Shown: positions 7,110 to 15,196 of the stretch, piece by piece | Layout of the letters: the number at the start of each line of letters is the position of its first letter | Position numbering within the stretch: position 1 is the first letter of the stretch | Source of the DNA: an uncultured cyanobacterium | GTDB lineage: Bacteria > Cyanobacteriota > Vampirovibrionia > Gastranaerophilales > Gastranaerophilaceae | Length of the DNA: 24,202 nucleotides | Assembly: GCA_947073895.1 (NCBI GenBank) | Contig: CAMTNN010000003.1 | Span: 1-24,202, forward strand | Direction: 5' to 3' | Translations under genes and position numbers: made by a program | Notes under the pieces: generated by a model | Seen by the model: the letters and a program-made list of their open reading frames with translations, nothing else | Databases searched by the model: none | Told to the model about the DNA's origin: nothing

Positions 7110-7611
7110 CTATACTTTCCAGAATTAAGTTTAAAATCTCATTTTCATCTTTATCCGTTGTATCAATAATCAAATGAGCTTTTAAATAGTTTTCTTCCCG
7201 TTTTTTCAAAAGATTTGCTAAAGTTTCTCTTGGATTTTCGCTGTTAAGAAGCGGTCGGGAGGTATCACTTGATATCCTATAATATAATACATCAAGGTCA
7301 GATTTCAAATAAATTACTTTGCCGAATCTCAAAAGTGTTCCGCGTGAATCAGGGTTCTCAAAAGCTCCTCCGCCTATGGAAATGATTTTATTATTTCCGT
7401 TGCAAACCAATTTTACGGTATCATATTCAAGCTTGCGAAAATAATCTTCCGAAAACTTTTCAAAGATTTCGGCAATTTTCATTCCTTGAGTTCTTTCAAT
7501 AAAACTATCAGTGTCAATCAAAGTGTAATTTGATAATTTTTGAGCCAAAATGCTGCCAATAGTAGTTTTTCCGCAAGAAGGCATCCCGATTAAAATAATA
7601 TTATTTGTCAT
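7072..7611 (-). CDS. aroK: Shikimate kinase
   Basis: Phosphorylates shikimate with ATP to shikimate-3-phosphate. The 179-residue P-loop kinase has Walker A GMPSCGKTT (residues 9-17), the shikimate-binding LIDTDSFIE (Asp33/Asp35), FRKLE with Arg59, the glycine triad SIGGGAF (80-82) and the lid motif TSRPLLNSE. Length and order are normal. It begins inside the end of aroC (11-base overlap) and ends inside the start of aroB, so the three aro genes behave as one translationally coupled set. Confidence 0.95.
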   Translation of the reverse strand: MTNNIILIGMPSCGKTTIGSILAQKLSNYTLIDTDSFIERTQGMKIAEIFEKFSEDYFRKLEYDTVKLVCNGNNKIISIGGGAFENPDSRGTLLRFGKVIYLKSDLDVLYYRISSDTSRPLLNSENPRETLANLLKKREENYLKAHLIIDTTDKDENEILNLILESIDETSSQCRDKQI

Positions 7612-8773
7612 AATGTTTTTTCATCTCGACTAAATTATCACCACCTATTTTAGCAAGGAGTTCATCAGCTAAAATAATCGCCACTCTTGCTTCGGCAACT
7701 ACTGCACAAGCAGGTACCGCACAGGTATCTGAGCGTTCAAAATGAGCATTTGCAGGTGTCATATCTTTTAAATCAACTGTTGCAAGTGATTTTCTCATTG
7801 TAGGTATCGGCTTCATTGTGCCTTTGATTACGACAGCTTCTCCGTTTGTCATTCCGCCTTCGATTCCACCTGCGTTATTTGTTTGGCGATATATGTTTTT
7901 TGATTTATCAACAAAAATTTCATCGTGCATTTGAGAACCTTTAAGATGTGCAGCATCAACTCCGGCACCGACTTCTACAGCTTTGACTGCAGGAATACTC
8001 ATAACAGCTTGTGCTAAACGTCCATCAAGCATATTATCCCAATGATTGTATGAGCCTAAGCCTATTGGAAGATTTCCGAAGATAACTTCAAATTTACCGC
8101 CTAAAGTATCGCCTTCTTCAGCAGCTCTGTCGATTGCGTTTCGCATTCTGTCAGCTGTTAAATCATCAGCGCACATTATGTTTGATTTTTCTGCTTTTTC
8201 TTTTATTAATGTATAAGTTTTAGGGTAAAATTCAAGCTTAACATCTCCAATTTGAATTACGTGAGCAAAACTCATTACCCCAAATTCTCTTAAAATCTGT
8301 TTTGCAATTGAACCAACTGCCACCTCTATTGCTGTTTTACGAGCACTCGAACGTTCTAAAACATCTCTTAGGTCAGAAAGATTATATTTTATAGAGCCTG
8401 CATAATCAGCGTGTCCGGGGCGGGCTTTTGTGAACGACTTTTCTTCAATTTTTTTTAGCAATTCTTCTGTCGGATAGTCATAGGCATTTGTATCCATTGC
8501 GTCTTGCCAGTTTTCAAAATCTTTATTTTTGATTTCCAGACAAATAGGCGCTCCTGTTGATTTTCCGAAACGAACACCAGCTTTAATTTCAACCGTATCA
8601 GATTCGATTTTCATTCTTCCGCCGCGACCGTAACCTACTTGACGGCGTGCAAGGTCTTTGTTTATTATATCAGCTTTAATACGAATACCTGCTGGCACAC
8701 CTTCTATAATTGCGGTAAGACATTTGCCGTGACTTTCTCCGGAAGTTAAAAATCTGAATCGTTTCATCGTCAT
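7601..8773 (-). CDS. aroC: Chorismate synthase
   Basis: Last common step of aromatic synthesis: converts EPSP to chorismate with reduced FMN, the cofactor made by RibF encoded nearby. Signature blocks are present: FLTSGESHGKCLTAIIEGVP, GRGGRMKIES, KARPGHADYAGSIKY, LERSSARKTA, NAGGIEGGMTNGE and ERSDTCAVPA. The start chosen is the ATG at 8773, which overlaps the miaB stop (TAATG) and has GGAGAG 8 bases upstream, giving 390 residues. An ATG six bases later (8767) and a longer in-frame extension to 8800 are possible but less well supported. Confidence 0.96.
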   Translation of the reverse strand: MTMKRFRFLTSGESHGKCLTAIIEGVPAGIRIKADIINKDLARRQVGYGRGGRMKIESDTVEIKAGVRFGKSTGAPICLEIKNKDFENWQDAMDTNAYDYPTEELLKKIEEKSFTKARPGHADYAGSIKYNLSDLRDVLERSSARKTAIEVAVGSIAKQILREFGVMSFAHVIQIGDVKLEFYPKTYTLIKEKAEKSNIMCADDLTADRMRNAIDRAAEEGDTLGGKFEVIFGNLPIGLGSYNHWDNMLDGRLAQAVMSIPAVKAVEVGAGVDAAHLKGSQMHDEIFVDKSKNIYRQTNNAGGIEGGMTNGEAVVIKGTMKPIPTMRKSLATVDLKDMTPANAHFERSDTCAVPACAVVAEARVAIILADELLAKIGGDNLVEMKKHYDK

Positions 8774-10080
8774 TAAATCATCTCTCCGTTTAGATACCAT
8801 GTGCGTGCATTTGTAATTTTTACGTTGATAAATTCGCCTGTGATATCCTTGTCATAAGGAATGTGAACGATTTTATTGTTTCTTGTTCTACCTGTAATCA
8901 CACTCTTATCTTTGCGAATTTCATGTTTTTCAACAAGAACTTCCATTTCACGTCCTACATATTTTTTGTTTGATTTTAAACAGCAAGCGCGGTTGTGTTC
9001 GTTTAGACGAGCAAGACGTTCTGTTTTAGTGTCTTCGTCAATATATTTATCAACCCATTTTGCTGCAACTGTTTTTTCGCGTGGTGAATAAGCAGCTGTA
9101 TTTGAGTAATCAAGTTCAAGTTCGCTCATTGCATTCAGCGTATTTTGGAATTGTTCTTCTGTTTCTCCCGGGAAACCTGCAATAAAGTCACTTGTGATTG
9201 TTACGTCTTTTACGCGGCTTCTTAAATGGTCGCAAATCTTTTTATAAGTTGCATAATCGTATCTGCGGTTCATTTTCTTTAATGTATAATCATCTCCTGA
9301 TTGCATTGGAATATGGAAATATTCGCAAACTTTATCAAGCTCAAGCACTGTATCAATAAGTTCATCAGTGATATCTGTAGGATAGTTTGTAACAAATCTG
9401 ATTCTGAATTTACCTTCAAGTGCGTTAACTTCTCTTAGCAATCTTGAAAGATTCCAACCTTCAAGGTCTTTGCCGTATGAATCAACATTCTGACCGAGAA
9501 GAGTAATTTCTTTAAACCCTTCTGCTAAAGCTTTTTTGATTTCGCTTAAAATTAACTCCGGTTTTCTTGAACGTTCACGTCCGCGTGTGTAAGGTACGAT
9601 ACAATAAGTACAGAAGTTATTACATCCTTCCATAATTGGAACCCATGCATTAATGCTTTTAACACGGTTGATTTGAATATCTGATTCTTCAAAAGGTTTT
9701 TCTTCAACAGAAACAACTCTTTCTCCTGCTTCAATGCGTTTAACAAGACTAGGAAGTTCATAAAGTCTTTGAGTACCTAAAACTAAATCAACGTAAGGAG
9801 CTCGTTGGAATAGTGTTTTACCTGCTTGCTGTGCAACACATCCTGCAAAAATGATTTTTAAATCAGGATTTGTCTTTTTCCATTTTCCCCAAACCCCGAT
9901 TGCGCTGTATGCTTTATCTTCTGACAGCTGTCTGATTGAGCAGGTGTTAATAATAAGCATATCAGCTTCTTTTGGCTCTTCTGTCTGAGTATATCCGCAA
10001 TGCTCAAGCATTCCGTACATTCTTTCTGCGTCAGATTTGTTCATCTGACATCCGAGTGTTTCTATATAAACTTTTTTCAT
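8773..10080 (-). CDS. miaB: tRNA-2-methylthio-N6-isopentenyladenosine synthase MiaB
   Basis: Radical-SAM methylthiotransferase that adds a methylthio group to i6A37 of tRNAs reading UNN codons. Two [4Fe-4S] sites are visible. Cys11 (TLGCQMNKSDAERM), Cys47 (INTCSIRQ) and Cys81 (AGCVAQQAG) bind the auxiliary cluster. Cys153, Cys157 and Cys160 (EGCNNFCTYCIVPYTRGRER) bind the radical-SAM cluster. A C-terminal TRAM-like region (from about VGREMEVLVEKHEI) completes the 435-residue chain. The QNVDSYG motif favours MiaB over RimO or MtaB. It starts 4 bases after gcvPB, with an AAAGGA SD that precedes the gcvPB stop. Confidence 0.95.
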   Translation of the reverse strand: MKKVYIETLGCQMNKSDAERMYGMLEHCGYTQTEEPKEADMLIINTCSIRQLSEDKAYSAIGVWGKWKKTNPDLKIIFAGCVAQQAGKTLFQRAPYVDLVLGTQRLYELPSLVKRIEAGERVVSVEEKPFEESDIQINRVKSINAWVPIMEGCNNFCTYCIVPYTRGRERSRKPELILSEIKKALAEGFKEITLLGQNVDSYGKDLEGWNLSRLLREVNALEGKFRIRFVTNYPTDITDELIDTVLELDKVCEYFHIPMQSGDDYTLKKMNRRYDYATYKKICDHLRSRVKDVTITSDFIAGFPGETEEQFQNTLNAMSELELDYSNTAAYSPREKTVAAKWVDKYIDEDTKTERLARLNEHNRACCLKSNKKYVGREMEVLVEKHEIRKDKSVITGRTRNNKIVHIPYDKDITGEFINVKITNARTWYLNGEMI

Positions 10081-10084
10081 TTGT

Positions 10085-11509
10085 TTAATTTCCTTTAAAA
10101 GTTAAATTGGGCTGTCTTGCAGCTAGTGTTTCGTCTACTTTCTTAATCGGTGTTGTTTGAGGTGATTTTAAAACCTCTTCCGGATTTTCTTCAATCTCGC
10201 GTGCTATTTTTAACATCGTATCAATAAACTCATCCAAAACAGCTTTTGATTCTGTTTCAGTCGGCTCAATCATAAGCGCTTCATGCACAATTAACGGGAA
10301 GTAAACTGTTGGCGGATGGCAATTTGAATCCATCAGTCTTTTTGCTATCCCTAATGTTGATACACCTTGGTGATGCTGTTTTTCTCCGCAGATAACAAAT
10401 TCGTGCATGCAAGGAACATCATACGGTATATCATAAGCGCCTTTTAATTTTTCTTTTATATAGTTCGCGTTTAATACCGCATCAGCACTTGCAAGTTTTA
10501 AGTTTGAACCCATCATCAAAATGTATGCGTAAGCTCTTACTAAAACTCCAAAGTTCCCGTAAAAACTTCTTACTTTCCCGATTGTATGAGGAATGTTATA
10601 TTCCCTATAATATTTACCTCCGTCAAATGCAATAACAGGTGACGGTAAAAAGTCTTTTAATTTTTCTACAACCCCGATTGGGCCAGCTCCCGGGCCTCCG
10701 CCACCGTGAGGAGTTGCAAATGTTTTATGAAGATTCAAATGCACTACGTCAAATCCCATTAATGCAGGATTTGTCCAGCCCATAATTGCGTTGAAGTTAG
10801 CTCCGTCGTAGTAAAGAAGCGAGCCGTTATCGTGCATTAGTTTTGAAATTTCTAAAACATTTTCTTCAAAAATACCCAATGTATTAGGGTTTGTCATCAT
10901 AATTGCTGCAACATTTTCATCAAGCAATGATTTTAATGCTTCAACATCAACCTGACCTTTTTCGTTTGATTTGACTTCTACAATCTCAAATCCGCACATC
11001 TTAGCACTTGCAGGATTTGTGCCGTGAGCAGAGTCTGGAATAATAACTTTTGTTCTATTAGTTTCACCTTTTACTTCAAAATACTTTTTAATAACCATCA
11101 TGCCGGTTAATTCACCATGAGCACCGGCTGCAGGTTGAAGTGAAACTGCGTCCATACCTGTAATATATTTGAGCTTCTCTTGAAGTTTATACATTAACTC
11201 CAATGCGCCCTGAGAATCTTCATCAGACTGCATCGGGTGAAGATTTGCAAAGCCTTCCAACGAAGCTAAAAGCTCATTAACTTTCGGGTTGTATTTCATA
11301 GTACATGAACCCAATGGATAAAACCCTTTTTCAATACAAAAATTTCTGTCAGATAATTCTTTATAGTGTCTTAGAACCTCTAATTCACTCAATTGAGGCA
11401 GTCCGATAGAATCTTTTCTTAAAAGTTCTTCCGGTAAAAAATCCCCTAACTTACACTCGTTAAATCCGACACCACTAACCCCTGAGGTTTTTTCAAATAT
11501 TGTTTTCAT
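10085..11509 (-). CDS. gcvPB: Glycine dehydrogenase (decarboxylating) subunit 2
   Basis: PLP-binding subunit of the two-subunit glycine decarboxylase (P-protein), which decarboxylates glycine and passes the aminomethyl group to lipoylated GcvH. The PLP lysine is Lys262 in NLHKTFATPHGGGGPGAGP. Other family blocks are FYPLGSCTMKYNPKVNE, SLQPAAGAHGELTGMM, DSAHGTNPASAKMCG and EPTETESKAVLDEFID. The 474-residue length is typical of the split form. The partner gcvPA, which normally sits directly upstream, is not here: the upstream gene is a sigma factor that overlaps this start by 17 bases. AGGAAG precedes the ATG. gcvPA, gcvH and gcvT must lie elsewhere if the system is complete. Confidence 0.94.
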   Translation of the reverse strand: MKTIFEKTSGVSGVGFNECKLGDFLPEELLRKDSIGLPQLSELEVLRHYKELSDRNFCIEKGFYPLGSCTMKYNPKVNELLASLEGFANLHPMQSDEDSQGALELMYKLQEKLKYITGMDAVSLQPAAGAHGELTGMMVIKKYFEVKGETNRTKVIIPDSAHGTNPASAKMCGFEIVEVKSNEKGQVDVEALKSLLDENVAAIMMTNPNTLGIFEENVLEISKLMHDNGSLLYYDGANFNAIMGWTNPALMGFDVVHLNLHKTFATPHGGGGPGAGPIGVVEKLKDFLPSPVIAFDGGKYYREYNIPHTIGKVRSFYGNFGVLVRAYAYILMMGSNLKLASADAVLNANYIKEKLKGAYDIPYDVPCMHEFVICGEKQHHQGVSTLGIAKRLMDSNCHPPTVYFPLIVHEALMIEPTETESKAVLDEFIDTMLKIAREIEENPEEVLKSPQTTPIKKVDETLAARQPNLTFKGN

Positions 11510-12131
11510 GCAATTCTTCCTGTTTTAATAATTCTTTTTTTATTTTATCCAACCCGTTTTGTATAATTCTCGAAATTCGTGATTGCGAAATATTAAACTC
11601 TTCCGATATTTCTTTGAGTTTCTTATCGTAAAAATATTTTGCTTCGATTAAATCCTGCTCACGTTGAGGAAGTTTTTTCATAACTTCTTTAATTCTGTTT
11701 TTAAGTTCAATAAGTTCAGCTTTTTCTTCCGGGCTTCTGTCATTATCTTTTATTAATGTCGGATTTTCGGCATCAGCCATCTCATCTATTGAAAGAATTG
11801 TTTTGTAAACAGCGTCTTTGACTTTTTCCTGTTCCATTGATTCGCTGTTTTTCATTGTATACCATCTGTAACGACGGCGCATTTCGTTTCTGATAGCCCA
11901 TTTGATAGCTTTTACAAGATACGCTTCGTTATAAAGTTCAGAATTTTTATTGTTGTTTATAAGGTAGTAAACTGTATAATTAGCTAAGTTTATAACTTCG
12001 GAAAGTTCTATAAGACCAAGGTTTGAGAATTTTTTGAATTCAACTTTGGATATAGTTTCGATTAAATCTTTATAACGGGAAAGATTAATCCTGCTTTCCC
12101 TCTCCTTGTTTATAGTCTCTAAATCTTTCAT
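11493..12131 (-). CDS. RNA polymerase sigma factor, sigma-70 family (group 3-like)
   Basis: A 212-residue alternative sigma factor. Region 2 spans about residues 38-95, with region 2.3/2.4 recognisable as YLVKAIKWAIRNEMRRRYRW. Region 4 spans about 140-200 with LPQREQDLIEAKYFYDKKLK and a helix-turn-helix at about 173-192 (EISEEFNISQSRISRIIQNG). Region 1.1 is absent and region 3 appears reduced to the linker at 100-135. The size suits group 3 (FliA/SigB/SigF-like) better than ECF factors. No anti-sigma gene adjoins it. Predicted promoter and start codon nearly touch and no SD is seen, so the transcript may be leaderless. It heads the gcvPB-miaB-aroCKB operon, an unexpected place for an alternative sigma gene. 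Confidence 0.85.
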   Translation of the reverse strand: MKDLETINKERESRINLSRYKDLIETISKVEFKKFSNLGLIELSEVINLANYTVYYLINNNKNSELYNEAYLVKAIKWAIRNEMRRRYRWYTMKNSESMEQEKVKDAVYKTILSIDEMADAENPTLIKDNDRSPEEKAELIELKNRIKEVMKKLPQREQDLIEAKYFYDKKLKEISEEFNISQSRISRIIQNGLDKIKKELLKQEELHENNI

Positions 12132-12138
12132 ATTTTAT

Positions 12139-12167
12139 AATATATCAGAAACCTAAATGATTATCAA
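12139..12167 (-). promoter_or_regulatory. Promoter of the sigma factor operon
   Basis: On the minus strand TTGATA (12162-12167) and TATATT (12139-12144) are 17 bases apart, 8 of 12 consensus matches. Initiation about 7 bases after the -10 falls at or next to the ATG at 12131, so the message would have almost no leader. The -35 overlaps that of the opposite promoter. Confidence 0.5.
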
Positions 12168-12189
12168 ATTCATAAATCTATGTTACAAT
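12161..12189 (+). promoter_or_regulatory. Promoter of the 161-residue exported protein gene
   Basis: TTATCA (12161-12166) and TACAAT (12184-12189), 17 bases apart. The start near 12196 gives a leader of about 18 bases with AAGAGG as SD. Its -35 hexamer shares five bases with the -35 of the divergent sigma factor promoter, so the two probably compete for polymerase. Confidence 0.5.
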
Positions 12190-12213
12190 AATATAAAGAA
12201 GAGGTTATTAATT

Positions 12214-12699
12214 ATGAAAAGAGTAAGATATATAGTTTTATTAATGTTTTGTGCTTTAGCTTTTACAACAAGCAATGTTTGTATTGATAAAGTTGAGGCT
12301 CAACCGGTTGCAGTCCCTGCTCCTGTTGAACAATGTCAAACAACCCCTCCTCTGGATGTTGTAAGAAATCCAAAGGCATATTTAGGAAGAACTATAGTTA
12401 TGAGTGCTAAGTTTGATAAATTTTCTACACTTGGTTTGGATTACAAACCTGCGTTTAAATCTTCTGAAAATTATATTTCGTTCTTAATTAAAAGAGATGA
12501 CACAAATTATGATATTCCTCTTTCAGAAATGAAATTATTTATTTTGAGAGATGAAGCTGAAAAGTTTATTGATTTAAAAACTGATGACGAAATTTCAATC
12601 ACAGGAACAGTTTTCTCTGATGCATTAGGAGATGCTTGGATTGATGTAAGTAAACTAACCTTAGTAAAAAAGGCACCTGAAAAAGACGGAGTTAAGTAA
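12214..12699 (+). CDS. Small exported protein of unknown function
   Basis: A 161-residue protein that I do not recognise. MKRVRYIVLLMFCALAFTTS is a typical Sec signal sequence, with possible signal peptidase I cleavage after VEAQ or nearby (no lipobox cysteine in the right place). A short proline-rich linker (QPVAVPAPVEQ) follows. The mature domain starts at LDVVRNPKAYLGRTIVMSAK and alternates strands through DDEISITGTVFSDALGD to WIDVSKLTLVKK. This pattern of NPxxYxGRxIxxxA, a later ITGTV strand and a closing strand resembles OB-fold periplasmic proteins, but that is inference. An in-frame upstream ATG (12157) exists; 12214 is chosen for its SD and clean signal peptide. It is 4 bases from the next gene. 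Confidence 0.75.
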   Translation: MKRVRYIVLLMFCALAFTTSNVCIDKVEAQPVAVPAPVEQCQTTPPLDVVRNPKAYLGRTIVMSAKFDKFSTLGLDYKPAFKSSENYISFLIKRDDTNYDIPLSEMKLFILRDEAEKFIDLKTDDEISITGTVFSDALGDAWIDVSKLTLVKKAPEKDGVK

Positions 12700-12703
12700 T
12701 TAG

Positions 12704-15196
12704 ATGGAAAACAAAGAAAATAAAGTTTTTTTAACAGTTCACGGGCATTTTTATCAACCACCCCGCGAGAACCCTTGGCTGGAAGCGATTGAACAGCAGG
12801 ATAGTGCTCTTCCTAACCATGACTGGAACGAAAGGATTAATAACGAATGTTATAATCCAAATTCTATTTCAAAGATTGTAGATGCAAATAATCAGATTCT
12901 TAATGTGGTTAATAATTACGAATATATGAGCTATAACTTCGGGCCGACCTTATTAAGCTGGATGGAAGAATTTGCTCCTATGGCTTATGAGAGAATTATT
13001 AAAGCTGATATTGCAAGCAGAAAAATGCATGGCGGGCATGGTAATGCGATTGCTCAGGTTTATAACCATATGATTATGCCGCTTGCAAACGAAAGAGACA
13101 AGCAAACTCAGGTAAAATGGGGGATTAAAGATTTTGAATATCGTTTCGGGCGCGAACCTGAAGGTATTTGGTTGGCTGAAACTGCTGTTGATGACGATAC
13201 ACTTCGTGTTTTAGTAGAAAACGGTATAAAGTTCACTATTCTTTCTCCGTTCCAAGCCCAAAGTATTAGAAAAGAAGGTGAAGAAAGCTGGCAGGATGTA
13301 AGCTGGGGAAATATTGATCCTGCTCGTTCTTACAGATATTATATTAAATCTGCTCCGGGTAAATTTATTGACCTGTTCTTCTATGACGGTGCAATTTCGC
13401 GTGCTGTTGCTTTTGAAGAACTTTTAAAAGACGGTAATAAGTTTGTAAACAGGTTAAAAGACGGTATTTCTGCTCAAAGAAATTATCCTCAGCTTGTTCA
13501 TATTGCAACTGATGGCGAAAGCTACGGACACCATACTAAATTTGGTGATATGGCTTTAGCTTATGCTTTGAAACTTAAGGTTAAAGATGCAGGATTTATT
13601 ATTACTAATTATGGGGAATACCTTGAAAAATACAGAAGCAATTGGGAAGTTGATATTAAGCCGGTTTCTTCATGGAGCTGTTTCCACGGTGTAGGGCGTT
13701 GGAGTGATGATTGTGGCTGCTCTACAGGAGGACATCCGGGTTGGAACCAAAAATGGAGAAAACCTTTAAGAGAAGCTCTTGATTATTTGAGAGATGAAAT
13801 GTGCGCTTTATACAAAAAGAACGGCAAGAAATACTTCTTGAATCCGGAAGAAGCAAGAAATGCTTATATTAACGTGATTCTAGATCGAAGCGATTCTTCT
13901 GTAAAATCTTATCAGGATGAGCATTTTGTTGAAGGATTGGATGATTTGCAAAAAGTTCGCGCAATGGAACTTTTGGAAATTCAGCGTCAGGCAATGTTGA
14001 TGTACACAAGCTGTGGCTGGTTCTTCTCTGAAATTTCAGGGATTGAAACTGTTCAGATTATGAAATATGCAGCAAGGGTTATGCAGTTAGCTAAGAATTT
14101 TGTGAAAAAAGATTATGAAACAAGATTCCTTGAACTTTTATCAGAAGCCAGAAGTAACTTGCCTGAATTTGGAAGCGGAAAAGATGTTTATGAACGTTTC
14201 GTAAAACCGTCTGTAGTTACAGCTAAGCAAATTGTTAGTTTGTGGGCAATTTCATCTTTATATTCGGAAGTTGAAGATGAAGAGAGTGTTTATTGCTACA
14301 AAATCAAAAAACATTCATATAAAAGAGTTGTTAAAGGAAACTCTCAGTTAGTAATCGGGCATATTGAAGTAACATCTAAAGTTACATTGGAAAAATCAAA
14401 TATGGTATTTGCTCTGCTTCAATTCTCAGGCGGAGATTTCCATTGTGCGATTAAAGAGTATTCCGAAAACTTTATGGAAACAAGAAAAGAGTTAATCAGA
14501 ACTTATCTTGTTTCACCGCTAACCGAAATTATCAGAACAATTGATAATTATTTTGGTGCAGAATACTTTACGCTTAAAGATATATTTATCGAAGAAAGAC
14601 GTAAAATTCTTCAAACAATGCTTAAAGGTAAATTGCAAAACTTTGCTAATACGTATGAATCTATGTACAACGAAGGTAAAGGCTCAATTTATCAAATGCA
14701 GACTCTTGGTTTGGAAATCCCTCACGAGTTTAAGATTTCTGCTCAGTATGTATTAACGAAGCAATTTAATGACCTGTTTTCAGGTAAAGGATTCTTTAAT
14801 ACAGATATCTTGCAACAAGCTTCTGATATTCTGTTTGAGGCAAAAAGAATTGGTATTGAAATCGATAAAACGCCGACAGCGAAGGTATTTAGTAAAAAAA
14901 TTGCGCAGAATATTAACAGGCTTGCTTATGCACTTGATATTCAGCAGGTTGATGCAACCTTGGAAATCCTTGATTGTATAGGAAAGCTTGAGCTTAGGAT
15001 TGATATAGCGGAAGCTCAAAATTATTTCTTCACTAAAGTAATTGGTAATATCGAAGAATTAATCCAGAGCATGACCTGCGCGGCTGACAGAGAACTTGTT
15101 ACAATGTTGTTCCAGATTGGTGAAGATTTAAATATTAATATGGATTATTACAAACAGCAGTTTAACAGAGCTTTGGTTCAGGGAAGCAGGGTGTAA
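12704..15196 (+). CDS. GH57 family alpha-glucan enzyme with DUF3536
   Basis: An 830-residue glycoside hydrolase family 57 protein, likely acting on alpha-1,4/1,6-glucans such as glycogen. The N-terminal catalytic barrel starts VFLTVHGHFYQPPRENPW (family motif HxHxxxP-like). The likely nucleophile is Glu159 in EGIWLAETAVDDDTL and the acid/base Asp270 in IATDGESYGHHTKFGDMA. The region after about residue 300 has CFHGVGRWSDDCGC and GWNQKWRKPLREALDYLR, and the helical remainder corresponds to the DUF3536 part of these proteins. There is no signal peptide, so it is cytoplasmic. Similar large proteins occur in cyanobacteria, where their exact substrate is poorly defined. Its TAA shares one base with the ung ATG. 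Confidence 0.85.
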   Translation: MENKENKVFLTVHGHFYQPPRENPWLEAIEQQDSALPNHDWNERINNECYNPNSISKIVDANNQILNVVNNYEYMSYNFGPTLLSWMEEFAPMAYERIIKADIASRKMHGGHGNAIAQVYNHMIMPLANERDKQTQVKWGIKDFEYRFGREPEGIWLAETAVDDDTLRVLVENGIKFTILSPFQAQSIRKEGEESWQDVSWGNIDPARSYRYYIKSAPGKFIDLFFYDGAISRAVAFEELLKDGNKFVNRLKDGISAQRNYPQLVHIATDGESYGHHTKFGDMALAYALKLKVKDAGFIITNYGEYLEKYRSNWEVDIKPVSSWSCFHGVGRWSDDCGCSTGGHPGWNQKWRKPLREALDYLRDEMCALYKKNGKKYFLNPEEARNAYINVILDRSDSSVKSYQDEHFVEGLDDLQKVRAMELLEIQRQAMLMYTSCGWFFSEISGIETVQIMKYAARVMQLAKNFVKKDYETRFLELLSEARSNLPEFGSGKDVYERFVKPSVVTAKQIVSLWAISSLYSEVEDEESVYCYKIKKHSYKRVVKGNSQLVIGHIEVTSKVTLEKSNMVFALLQFSGGDFHCAIKEYSENFMETRKELIRTYLVSPLTEIIRTIDNYFGAEYFTLKDIFIEERRKILQTMLKGKLQNFANTYESMYNEGKGSIYQMQTLGLEIPHEFKISAQYVLTKQFNDLFSGKGFFNTDILQQASDILFEAKRIGIEIDKTPTAKVFSKKIAQNINRLAYALDIQQVDATLEILDCIGKLELRIDIAEAQNYFFTKVIGNIEELIQSMTCAADRELVTMLFQIGEDLNINMDYYKQQFNRALVQGSRV

